Shown: positions 25,470 through 33,445 of the stretch, piece after piece | Numbering within the stretch: the first letter of the stretch is position 1 | Layout of the letters: every line of letters starts with the position of its first letter | Source of the DNA: JBHENC01 sp046262295 | GTDB lineage: Bacteria > Acidobacteriota > Blastocatellia > Pyrinomonadales > Pyrinomonadaceae | Reading direction: 5' to 3' | DNA: 64,000 nt | NCBI GenBank assembly: GCA_046262295.1 | Contig: JBHENC010000002.1 | Coordinates: 1-64,000, forward strand | Made by a program: the position numbers and the translations under genes | The notes under the pieces: generated by a model | The model's input: the letters and a program-made list of their open reading frames with translations, nothing else | The model's database searches: none | What the model was told of the DNA's origin: nothing

Positions 25470-25503
25470 AAAGAGGCGGGACGAATATTCGTTCCGCCTC
25501 TTT
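25470..25503. terminator. bidirectional terminator between convergent genes
   Basis: A 34-base near-perfect palindrome (17-base arms, one G-U pair) with A runs on its left and T runs on its right. It sits between the end of the DUF4177-like gene and the end of the mechanosensitive channel gene, which converge here. Its centre is GAATATTC, the same as in the 48-bp palindrome at 23219. Confidence 0.85.
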
Positions 25504-25525
25504 ATTCGCGCCCTTGCACGTTTGG

Positions 25526-27079
25526 TTATGAATTGCTCTGTTCCAGCGTGAAGAAGTTGCGGATGCGATGTAGCAAGTCTCTTTGCGTATGTCGCATCCG
25601 CTCGCGCATCGCTTCTTCATTGAGCTGTTCGCGGACGGCGTCCAGCTCGACGCGGCGGCGGGCGAGGACGTGGGAAATATCTTCGGCGATTTCCGCGCGG
25701 CGGCGCAAGACATCATTGAAGGCATCTTTATCCAGCCGGTAGCACTCGGCATCCGTCTGCGCGACAACGGTGGCGCGGCGCGGCTCGCCCGTCATCAATC
25801 CCATCTCGCCGAAAAAATCGCCTTCGTGGAGCGTCGCTACCTTTTCGTTATGGTGATCTACTTCGACCTGAACTTCCGCTTCGCCGCGCGTGAGAATGTA
25901 GAGCCAGTGCGCCGCCGCGCCCTGCCGCGTCATCGCTTCGCCGCGCACAAAGGGCGCAATCTTCAAGTGTCCGGCCAATTCGCGGCGTTCATCGTCGGTC
26001 AAGGTATGGAAAATCTCGACGCGCCGGAGAGCTTCGGTGCGCCGCTCCGTCTCTTCGTTTCGTTTGCGCTCGCGTCGCGCGTCGTCGTCCTCGGTAAGGA
26101 AAACGGATTGCGCGGGAATCGAGAGCGGCACGCCCGCCCGCCTGAGCGCAAAATAGATGCGCGAGCGAACGACGGAATTGGTCGGATCGTCAACCGCAAT
26201 GTCGGTCAGCCAGTAGCGCACGGCATAGGCGGCATAGCTGTCTTTGAAGTCGAATAGAATGCAGTTCGGCGGCGGATCAGCCGCGATGTTCGGGATCGGC
26301 TCGGCACGCAGAGCCGTTTCCACAGCATCAATCACATCCGTCGGCGCATAGCGAAAATCTACGTTGAAATAAACCCACAGCCGACGCTGGCGGGGCGCTC
26401 CTTCGCGGCGTCCTAGAAGTGTCACCTGTCCTTTCATCAACACGCTGTTCGGAATCACCACCGTGTCCCAGTTGCGCGTTTCGATGGATGTTTGCCGCCA
26501 GCGAATCTCTTTGACGCGCCCTTCCTGCTGGTCAATCCGCACCCAATCGCCGACGTGAATCGTGCGCTCCATCTGAAGCGCCATCCCGCCCATGATGTTG
26601 CCCAAGGTGTCCTGCAAAGAGAAACCAATGACCGCCGTAATCACGGCGGAGGTGGCGATGATGCCCGTTAAATCCACCCCGCTGCTTGAAAGCAAATAGA
26701 TGGCGAGAATGATGTAGGCCAGCGCGACAAGCAGATCGCGCGCGATACGCGGCGGCTTGTAGTTGACGGCGTCGAGCACCACGTTGAAGACGAGCACGCT
26801 CGTTACGTTGATGATCGTCACGCCCTGTATGAAGCGCGAAAACCAGCGTATCCAGCGATACGCAGTGGTCTTGTCCGTGTAGCCGTAATAAAGAATCGTA
26901 GCGGCAACGCAGAGGCCAATGATGGAGAGAAGAAAAAGCACGACGGCTGTGCGCAGACGCAGCCGTTCGCCGGGAACGAGCGCGAACAAGATCAGCGCCG
27001 CGACGATAAAGGCGAGCGCCACCCAGGGCAATGCGCTCCCGATGCCCGCCGCCGTTAATAAGTTCTGCCAGAAACTCAT
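25526..27079 (-). CDS. MscS-family channel with cyclic-nucleotide-binding domain
   Basis: A 517-residue protein. The N-terminal part has about five membrane helices (ALPWVALAFIVAALILFALV, LLVALAYIILAIYLLSSSGV), the last being the MscS pore helix with GFSLQDTLGNIMGGMAL. The MscS beta domain follows (HVGDWVRIDQQEGRVKEIRW, VVIPNSVLMKG). Residues about 370-485 are a cNMP-binding domain with the phosphate-binding cassette FFGEMGLMTGEPRRATVV. Channels of this build release solutes on osmotic downshift and may be gated by a cyclic nucleotide. NAD kinase starts 13 bases upstream on the same strand, suggesting one operon. Confidence 0.9.
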   Translation of the reverse strand: MSFWQNLLTAAGIGSALPWVALAFIVAALILFALVPGERLRLRTAVVLFLLSIIGLCVAATILYYGYTDKTTAYRWIRWFSRFIQGVTIINVTSVLVFNVVLDAVNYKPPRIARDLLVALAYIILAIYLLSSSGVDLTGIIATSAVITAVIGFSLQDTLGNIMGGMALQMERTIHVGDWVRIDQQEGRVKEIRWRQTSIETRNWDTVVIPNSVLMKGQVTLLGRREGAPRQRRLWVYFNVDFRYAPTDVIDAVETALRAEPIPNIAADPPPNCILFDFKDSYAAYAVRYWLTDIAVDDPTNSVVRSRIYFALRRAGVPLSIPAQSVFLTEDDDARRERKRNEETERRTEALRRVEIFHTLTDDERRELAGHLKIAPFVRGEAMTRQGAAAHWLYILTRGEAEVQVEVDHHNEKVATLHEGDFFGEMGLMTGEPRRATVVAQTDAECYRLDKDAFNDVLRRRAEIAEDISHVLARRRVELDAVREQLNEEAMRERMRHTQRDLLHRIRNFFTLEQSNS

Positions 27080-27092
27080 CGTCTATTAATGG

Positions 27093-27986
27093 CTACTTGG
27101 CTTTGTCAGCCGATGGATTATGCGTCATGCGCGATGTGAGGCTGCGGTAAAAATAGACGGGGTCTTGTACGCGCACGAAGTGCGTCGCGTGCTTGCTCAT
27201 GCAAATCGAAATTTGGTCGCCGTCCTGCAAAGAAATCTCTATGCGCCCGTCGGCGTTGAGAATCGCTTGATGTTCGGTGCGCACGAAGATGTCTAACATC
27301 GCGCCGTGCGAGAGAACGATGGCGCGCTCGAGCGAGAGATGCGGGGCAATCGGAATGATGAGTATGTTCTTGAGTTCGGGTGGCAAGATCGGCCCACCTA
27401 AGGCCATCGCGTAGGCGGTCGAGCCTGTCGCCGTGCCGACGAGCAGGCCGTCCGCCACATAGGTCGTCAATTCGTCGCCGTCAATCAAGGTGCGCAACCG
27501 AACCGGGCGCGCGGTCGTGCCGCGACTAATAACGGTTTCGTTGAGCACCTCGAAGGAATCTAAAAACTCTTCGCCCCGCCGATGCTCCGTGTGCAGCATC
27601 ATGCGTTCTTCGAGCCAGTAGTCGCCGACGAGGATGCGCGCCACCGCGCCCTTCCATTCGTCAGGCTGCACTTCGGCAAGAAAGCCGAGCCGCCCGTAGT
27701 TGATGCCGAGCACCGGCACGTTATGCGGAGCGGCCATAATGCCGCTCCGTAACATCGAGCCGTCGCCGCCGATCACCGCGATCATATCTTGCTCTGGAAG
27801 ACGCGCGACGGCCTCATCGTCGCCGACCGGCACGGCTTCGACATCCGCCCCGAGCTTTCGCAGATGGCGCGTCATCTCGTCGGCGAGCTGCTGCGCCGCG
27901 TTGACCTTCGGGTGGAAATAGACTTGCAAACGCTTCGGCGGTTTCACAACCGGCGGCGCGAGGATTGGCGCTGATTCGGGTGTCAT
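27093..27986 (-). CDS. nadK: NAD(+) kinase
   Basis: A 297-residue ATP-NAD kinase that makes NADP in the cytoplasm. The family motif GGDGSML is at about 73-79. Other conserved parts are PVLGINYGRLGFLAEV, the TGSTAYAMALGGPILPPEL region and a late RAIVLSHGAML. The length is normal, with a proline-rich N-terminal extension of about 18 residues. It lies between polyphosphate kinase 2 and the channel gene with short gaps; many NAD kinases can use polyphosphate, which makes the PPK2 neighbour suggestive. Confidence 0.94.
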   Translation of the reverse strand: MTPESAPILAPPVVKPPKRLQVYFHPKVNAAQQLADEMTRHLRKLGADVEAVPVGDDEAVARLPEQDMIAVIGGDGSMLRSGIMAAPHNVPVLGINYGRLGFLAEVQPDEWKGAVARILVGDYWLEERMMLHTEHRRGEEFLDSFEVLNETVISRGTTARPVRLRTLIDGDELTTYVADGLLVGTATGSTAYAMALGGPILPPELKNILIIPIAPHLSLERAIVLSHGAMLDIFVRTEHQAILNADGRIEISLQDGDQISICMSKHATHFVRVQDPVYFYRSLTSRMTHNPSADKAK

Positions 27987-28016
27987 AAAATTTACGCGAG
28001 GAGTCGTGTCCCCCGT

Positions 28017-28928
28017 TTAATAAATTTGCGGAACGAAAGTTTGATCCGTCAAAGGCGGGCGCACGTAGCCCGTATCGTTCTGTCGCTTGGGCAGCTTGAT
28101 CTCTTCCGGCGTTAAATCTTCGTAAGGAATCAGGCTGAGCAGATGGCTGATGCAGTTTAGGTGTGCGCGTTTTTTGTTTTCGGAATTGACGACGTACCAG
28201 GGCGCTTGCTTGATGTCGGTGAACGCAAACATCTGGTCTTTGGCTCTGGAATAATCGACCCAGTGTTTGCGCGATTCCAGATCGAGCGGGCTGATTTTCC
28301 AACGCTTTGTCGGATCACTGAGGCGATCTCGAAAACGGCGCTCCTGTTCCTCGTCGGTCACGGAGAACCAGTATTTTATAAGGATGATCCCGGAGCGTAT
28401 GAGCATTCTTTCAAATTCCGGGCACGAGCGCAAAAATTCCTGATACTCAGCTTCCGTGCAGAAGCCCATCACGTGTTCGACGCCCGCGCGGTTGTACCAA
28501 CTGCGATCAAAGAGCACCATCTCGCCGGCGGCAGGAAGCTGCGCGACGTATCGTTGAAAATACCACTGCGTTTTTTCGCGTTCGGTGGCCGTACCGAGCG
28601 CCATCACTTTGCAGACGCGCGGATTCAAAGGCTGCGTAATGCGCTTGATGACTCCGCCCTTACCGGCGGCATCGCGCCCCTCGAAGAGGACGACGACTTT
28701 CAAGCCCTTGTGCTTGATCCATTCCTGCAACTTGACGAGTTCGATGTGGAGCTTGCCCAACTCTTCGAGATAAAGCTTCGAGCTTAATTTCTTCGGCTGG
28801 CCTTCTTCGGCGTGCGGCGAATCGGCTGCCGCGTCTAAACCGTTGGTCGTGGCGTCGGCGGCGTCGGTGTGTCCTTTGGCTTTTTTATCTTTCTTATCCT
28901 TCTTATCTTTCTTGTCTTTCTTTGCCAT
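28017..28928 (-). CDS. ppk2: polyphosphate kinase 2 (PPK2)
   Basis: A 303-residue PPK2 that transfers phosphate between polyphosphate and nucleotides. Walker A is EGRDAAGKGG near 83-92 and Walker B is LFDRSWYNRAGVEHVMGF. Further signatures are RVCKVMALGTATEREKTQWY, KYWFSVTDEEQERRFRDRL and RAKDQMFAFTD. The first 20 residues are a repeat of KKD units encoded by a nine-base tandem repeat, giving a strongly basic tail that may help hold polyphosphate or vary in length. The ATG opens this tail. It is upstream of NAD kinase in the same direction. Confidence 0.93.
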   Translation of the reverse strand: MAKKDKKDKKDKKDKKAKGHTDAADATTNGLDAAADSPHAEEGQPKKLSSKLYLEELGKLHIELVKLQEWIKHKGLKVVVLFEGRDAAGKGGVIKRITQPLNPRVCKVMALGTATEREKTQWYFQRYVAQLPAAGEMVLFDRSWYNRAGVEHVMGFCTEAEYQEFLRSCPEFERMLIRSGIILIKYWFSVTDEEQERRFRDRLSDPTKRWKISPLDLESRKHWVDYSRAKDQMFAFTDIKQAPWYVVNSENKKRAHLNCISHLLSLIPYEDLTPEEIKLPKRQNDTGYVRPPLTDQTFVPQIY

Positions 28929-29643
28929 GATTCTTTTCCTTTCAGATACCGATGCGGGGCACGGGGTGGCGGAAAGTGCTTTCCGGCAGTGAGCGCCCTG
29001 GCGGGTTAGTTCATGATGTTTTGTTGAAAGCTGCTACGGACAGCGAAGGCTAAACGGGCGAGTTGCTGAACAGACGTGCGGCTCGGGGAATAGCCTTGAA
29101 GATTTATCCTGCACCGGCGCATTGGCCGCTCCGGGCAAGATAGCTAGCGTTTGAAATACGAACGAGGGCTGAAACCTAAAGAGAATGCGCCGTGAGAATA
29201 TGCCGACTTTGATTCGGAGTCAACAGTAAATCGCTCGTCAAAAAAAACTATTGCGCCGCCGGCGGAATCCATTTATGATGCCTCCGCTTCACGTCAGGAA
29301 TTTTTATCAGGTCTTACCCGGCCAGTTCATAAAACGGAAAGATTCAAAGTTAATGTCGGCTGTCTCGCAAGCTTCATCGCGCGACGCTGTGGCCGGGAAA
29401 GATGTGCGCCCTCAGAAGGCGATTCAAGAAACCCCTTCGGGTGTATCACGCCATCTCGCTTCATCGTTTAGTTGGCTGAATATAAAAACGACTTTCGTTT
29501 AGCTAGTGGGAGATATATTTCCTTCAACTGCAACCGAATCTTCGCACGGTTGCTACTTCATAAACCTCTGCCTCTACCCCTGCGTGCGCGACGCTAGACC
29601 TCGGTGCGCCGCCAGTGTAAGGCACAACCATCAGGAGATCAGC
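28929..29643. other. long intergenic region, no gene supported
   Basis: About 715 bases separate the divergent PPK2 and matrixin-like protease genes. A short open frame at 29251-29502 has no homology, no ribosome-binding site and biased composition, so it is not called. The segment 28960-29240 is GC-rich with several short complementary stretches and could encode a structured RNA, but it fits no RNA family I recognise. Confidence 0.5.
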
Positions 29644-30192
29644 ATGAGCTTAAAACGTGCGCTTGCGTTATGGATGGTAATGCTTGCCGTTACCACTATT
29701 ATCGGGTTTCCCCTCGGCACTTGGGCATCCCACCGCTGGGGTTGCTGGAAGTACGCCGATTACTACATCAACTGGTACAACGGCGGCACCGGCGACTACT
29801 ACTACATCTTCAACGAAGAGGCCAAAACAGACTCTAACGCCTGGAGTCCCTACACGGACATCTTCCTTAACCCGGTTTCGGCGTCGGGCACGACCGATCA
29901 CGCCAACGCCTACAACGGTTATTACGGCTCGACAGGCTGGCTCGGCCTTGCCGAAATTCGCAGCTCCAGCGGATGCACGATTCTTAACGGGCGGGCGCGG
30001 CTAAATCAAAGCTATCTAGACAGCGGCAGCTACACACGCACCAATAAAAAGCACGTCGCGTGTCAGGAGGTCGGGCACTTGTTCGGGTTAGAGCACAACC
30101 GGACGGACACGAACACCTGCATGAATGACCAAATTCTCAGTGCGCCGCAGCCCAACGCGCATGACCAGAGTTTAATCAACTCGATCTATTAA
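29644..30192 (+). CDS. secreted matrixin-like zinc protease homologue with QEVGH motif
   Basis: A 182-residue protein with a signal peptide (ALALWMVMLAVTTIIGFPLG, cleaved near TWASH). The C-terminal half has the metzincin-type zinc site, but as QEVGHLFGLEH: the first zinc-binding His of HExxHxxGxxH is Gln, while the Glu and the other two His are kept. The downstream CMND may take the place of the Met-turn. The region before it (YTDIFLNPV, GWLGLAEIR) fits the beta sheet of this fold. The ATG at 29644 follows AGGAGATC. The next gene starts 17 bases later and is also secreted. Whether this variant is an active protease is uncertain; similar QEVGH proteins occur in other bacteria as far as I recall. 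Confidence 0.7.
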   Translation: MSLKRALALWMVMLAVTTIIGFPLGTWASHRWGCWKYADYYINWYNGGTGDYYYIFNEEAKTDSNAWSPYTDIFLNPVSASGTTDHANAYNGYYGSTGWLGLAEIRSSSGCTILNGRARLNQSYLDSGSYTRTNKKHVACQEVGHLFGLEHNRTDTNTCMNDQILSAPQPNAHDQSLINSIY

Positions 30193-30209
30193 CCGACAGG
30201 AGGCAAAGA

Positions 30210-30803
30210 ATGCTTACACGAAACAAATTTCTGACCCTGACGCTCGTGGTTGCCCTTTGCGGACTGTCCGCATCGGCGCTGCTCGGCTGGACGCGCCATA
30301 ATTCCGAGCGCCGTTTTTCTTCGGCAGCCTGGAAAGAGAAGTATAAATCAGCGGATGAACTCGTCAATAGAGTGGACGCGATTGTGCTCGCCAAGGCGGT
30401 GGGCGCTCAACCCGGACGAATCGCCTATTCCGAAAACGGCGAAGACGCGCTGCCCTTCGAGGTCGTGCGCTTCGAGGTCGTCAACGGTCTCAAGGGAGCA
30501 CGCGCCGGTGAACAGGTTTCGGTCGAGCGCGCTGGCGGAACCGACTCGAGCGGCCAGGCCGTCAACGTGGATATAGACGGCGGCGACTTCGAGATAGGCA
30601 ACACTTACCTGCTGTTCCTTAAACATCAAGAGGACGGGCCGTACTACTATCAGGTGAACGATCAGGGACGCTACCAGGTCGCAGGCCGTCGGCTTCTTGC
30701 GGTTGATCCCGGCGAAGAAGTCTCCGCCATTTTTCACGGCAAGCTCGTGCAGGAAGGCCTCGAGATCGTCAAGCAGAAGTCTAAAGCTGCGGAAAAGAAA
30801 TAA
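30210..30803 (+). CDS. secreted protein of unknown function, paired with the matrixin-like gene
   Basis: A 197-residue protein with an N-terminal signal peptide (LTLTLVVALCGLSASALLGW). The mature part looks like a small beta-rich domain: VDAIVLAKAVG, FEVVRFEVVNGLKG, EQVSVERAGG and NTYLLFLKHQ. The pattern 'secreted factor with LKG, GG and YLLFL' also fits the protein encoded at 59131-59934, so the two are probably distant relatives. The C-terminus is Lys-rich. A strong AGGAGG precedes the ATG. The gene is 17 bases downstream of the matrixin-like gene, which suggests a shared job outside the cell. No function can be named. Confidence 0.7.
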   Translation: MLTRNKFLTLTLVVALCGLSASALLGWTRHNSERRFSSAAWKEKYKSADELVNRVDAIVLAKAVGAQPGRIAYSENGEDALPFEVVRFEVVNGLKGARAGEQVSVERAGGTDSSGQAVNVDIDGGDFEIGNTYLLFLKHQEDGPYYYQVNDQGRYQVAGRRLLAVDPGEEVSAIFHGKLVQEGLEIVKQKSKAAEKK

Positions 30804-30889
30804 GCAGCTCGACGCTTGAACGAGCGGGTTGCGGAGGCGCGCAAGGCACAGGAGAACGTAGCCCGTAATTCATCTGAACGCGCCGGTAG

Positions 30890-30928
30890 GGTCAGGCGAC
30901 GGTTAAATTTTCCGTCGCCTGACCTTTT
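30890..30928 (+). terminator. rho-independent terminator
   Basis: GGTCAGGCGACGG at 30890-30902 pairs with CCGTCGCCTGACC at 30912-30924 around a nine-base loop, followed by TTTT. It ends the matrixin-like / secreted protein operon. The rest of the gap to 31112 holds no gene. Confidence 0.88.
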
Positions 30929-31112
30929 CATTTATCCGCCCTCACTTCAGCGTTACTATCTCACTTGCTACCACGCCTGCTTTTTCTGACTCGTTGACAG
31001 CGGGCAGCGTCGAATCGCGCAATTCCGGCCGGGAGGTTGCATCGCGTGCGCCTGACGCATTAATCTATCAGCCTCCGCACAGTCCGAAAAATCTTTTGAA
31101 AGGTAAATATTT

Positions 31113-33293
31113 ATGCACGCAGCTAAAGCAGTTCGATCAGGCGTCAGTGTCGCTTTGTTGCTAAGCGTCGTCTTCGCGCAGAGTTTGCCGACGGCGCTTG
31201 CGCAGCAATCAAACACGCGCGCCGCCCAGAATATGATTAAACCTTTATCTTACCCGCAGGCGAAAAAGATCAACCAGCTTGACGATTATCACGGAACGAA
31301 AGTCGCAGACCCATACCGCTGGCTGGAGGATTTGGATTCCGCCGACACCAAAGCATGGGTCGAAGCCGAAAACCGCTTGACCTTCGGTTATCTGAACGAC
31401 ATTCCCGAACGCACGCGCATCAAAGAGCGTTTGACGAAACTCTGGAACTACGAAAGATTCAGCGCGCCGTTTAAGGAAAACAATCGCTACTTCTATTTCA
31501 AAAATAACGGCCTGCAAAATCAGAGTGTGCTCTACACGGTGACTTCGCTCGACGGCGCGCCGCAAGTTTTGCTTGATCCCAACAAGCTTTCGACCGACGG
31601 CACAATCGCTTTGAACGGCCTGCGCGTCAGCGACGACGGCAAGCTGATGGCTTACGGTCTGTCCACGTCCGGCTCGGATTGGCAGCAGTGGCGCGTGCGC
31701 GATGTGGCAAGCGGAAAAGATTTGCCGGACGATATCAAGTGGGTCAAGTTCTCCGCCGCTTCTTGGACGCCCGACGGGAAAGGCTTTTTTTATAGCCGCT
31801 ACGACGAGCCGAAAGACAAGAATAATCTTTCGGGCGTCAACTATTTTCAAAAGCTCTACTTTCATCGTCTAGGCACAGAGCAATCCGCCGACACGCTTAT
31901 TTATAATCGCCCGGATCAGAAAGAGTGGTCGTTCGGCGGCCACGTCACGGAAGACGGGCGCTATTTAATCGTCAACGTCGGGCAGGGCACGGACGTAAAA
32001 AATCGCGTCTATTACAAAGACTTGGGCGCGAAGGATGCGCCGATGGTTAAACTGCTCGACGATTTCGACGCCTCTTACGATTTCATAGGCAACGACGGGG
32101 CTGTGTTCTGGTTCAAGTCGGATTTGAATTCGGCGCGCGGCAAAGTTATACGCATCGATACGCGCCATCCCGAACGCGGCAACTGGAAAACGGTGATTCC
32201 CGAAACGGCGGAAACATTGCTAGGCGTTGATTTCGTCAACGATATGTTCGTCGCAAGCTATCTGAAAGACGCGCATTCGCAGGTCAAGATTTATCGCACG
32301 GATGGAAGTTTCGTGCGCGAAGTGGAGTTCCCCGGCATCGGCTCCGCCGCAGGTTTCTCCGGCAAACGTAAAGACACGGAGACGTTCTATACTTTTACCA
32401 CCTTCACCGCGCCGCCCACCGTTTATCGCTACGATATGCGCACCGGCAAGAGCACCGTCTTTCGCCAGCCCAAAGTTGATTTCAATCCGAACGACTACGA
32501 AACCAAACAGGTTTTTTATAACAGCAAGGACGGCACGCGCGTCCCGATGTTCATCACGCACAAAAAAGGATTGAAGCTGGACGGCACCAACCCGACCTAT
32601 TTGTACGCTTACGGCGGCTTCAATATTTCGCTGACGCCCGCCTTTTCGCCGGGCAATCTGGTGTGGATGGAGATGGGCGGCGTTTACGCGCAACCGAATT
32701 TGCGCGGCGGCGGCGAATATGGCGAAGAGTGGCACAAGGCTGGAACGAAACTACGTAAGCAGAACGTCTTCGACGATTTCATCGCCGCTGCCGAATGGCT
32801 CATCAGTAACAAATATACTTCGACGCCGAAGCTCGCCATCGGCGGAGGAAGTAACGGCGGGCTGCTCGTCGGTGCGGCTTTGACGCAACGGCCTGAGTTG
32901 TTCGGCGCGGCGCTTCCGGCAGTCGGCGTGATGGATATGCTGCGCTTCCAGAAATTCACCATCGGCTGGGGCTGGACATCGGATTACGGCTCGTCCGACA
33001 ACCCGGAAGAGTTCAAAGCCTTGCGCGCCTACTCGCCCGTCCACAACATCAAGGCCGGAACGATTTATCCGCCGACGTTGATTACCACCGCAGACCATGA
33101 TGATCGCGTGTGGCCGGGGCACAGCTTTAAGTTTGCGGCGGCAATGCAGGCGGCGCAGGCGGGCACTGCTCCGGTCTTGATACGCATCGAGACAAAGGCC
33201 GGACACGGCGCAGGCAAACCGACGTCGAAGATAATTGATGAGTTGGCGGATCGCTGGGGATTTCTCACGCGCGTGCTCGATATGCACATCTGA
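31113..33293 (+). CDS. secreted prolyl oligopeptidase (family S9A)
   Basis: A 726-residue serine peptidase that cleaves short peptides after proline, probably in the periplasm. A signal peptide (VSVALLLSVVFAQSLPTALA) precedes the family start (VADPYRWLEDLDS). A beta-propeller occupies the middle. The C-terminal hydrolase domain has the nucleophile near S580 in GGGSNGGLLVGAAL, the Asp in DHDDRVWPGHS (about 661) and the His in KAGHGAGKP (about 698). YAYGGFNISLTPAFS is another S9A signature. The length is normal for an exported member. Confidence 0.94.
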   Translation: MHAAKAVRSGVSVALLLSVVFAQSLPTALAQQSNTRAAQNMIKPLSYPQAKKINQLDDYHGTKVADPYRWLEDLDSADTKAWVEAENRLTFGYLNDIPERTRIKERLTKLWNYERFSAPFKENNRYFYFKNNGLQNQSVLYTVTSLDGAPQVLLDPNKLSTDGTIALNGLRVSDDGKLMAYGLSTSGSDWQQWRVRDVASGKDLPDDIKWVKFSAASWTPDGKGFFYSRYDEPKDKNNLSGVNYFQKLYFHRLGTEQSADTLIYNRPDQKEWSFGGHVTEDGRYLIVNVGQGTDVKNRVYYKDLGAKDAPMVKLLDDFDASYDFIGNDGAVFWFKSDLNSARGKVIRIDTRHPERGNWKTVIPETAETLLGVDFVNDMFVASYLKDAHSQVKIYRTDGSFVREVEFPGIGSAAGFSGKRKDTETFYTFTTFTAPPTVYRYDMRTGKSTVFRQPKVDFNPNDYETKQVFYNSKDGTRVPMFITHKKGLKLDGTNPTYLYAYGGFNISLTPAFSPGNLVWMEMGGVYAQPNLRGGGEYGEEWHKAGTKLRKQNVFDDFIAAAEWLISNKYTSTPKLAIGGGSNGGLLVGAALTQRPELFGAALPAVGVMDMLRFQKFTIGWGWTSDYGSSDNPEEFKALRAYSPVHNIKAGTIYPPTLITTADHDDRVWPGHSFKFAAAMQAAQAGTAPVLIRIETKAGHGAGKPTSKIIDELADRWGFLTRVLDMHI

Positions 33294-33317
33294 TGTCGCA
33301 TCGCGTCAGGCGAGATG

Positions 33318-33351
33318 AAAAAAGCGCCCGCTGTGATAGCGGGCGCTTTTT
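33318..33351. terminator. bidirectional terminator
   Basis: AAAAAGCGCCCGCT and AGCGGGCGCTTTTT form a perfect stem around GTGAT between the convergent prolyl oligopeptidase and DUF4394 genes. A runs on one side and T runs on the other suit termination in both directions. Confidence 0.92.
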
Positions 33352-33445
33352 CGTGTTTGACGATTGCCGAAACAACCGTTTGTTTCCGTGTAAATTTCAA
33401 ACTTCTGAAACTTACCGGGTTTGGCTATGTTCTTAGCGCCAAAGC

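Noticed and set aside
29251..29502. 83-codon open frame in the long intergenic gap
   Set aside because: There is no ribosome-binding site, homology or clear coding bias, so the gap is left without a gene.
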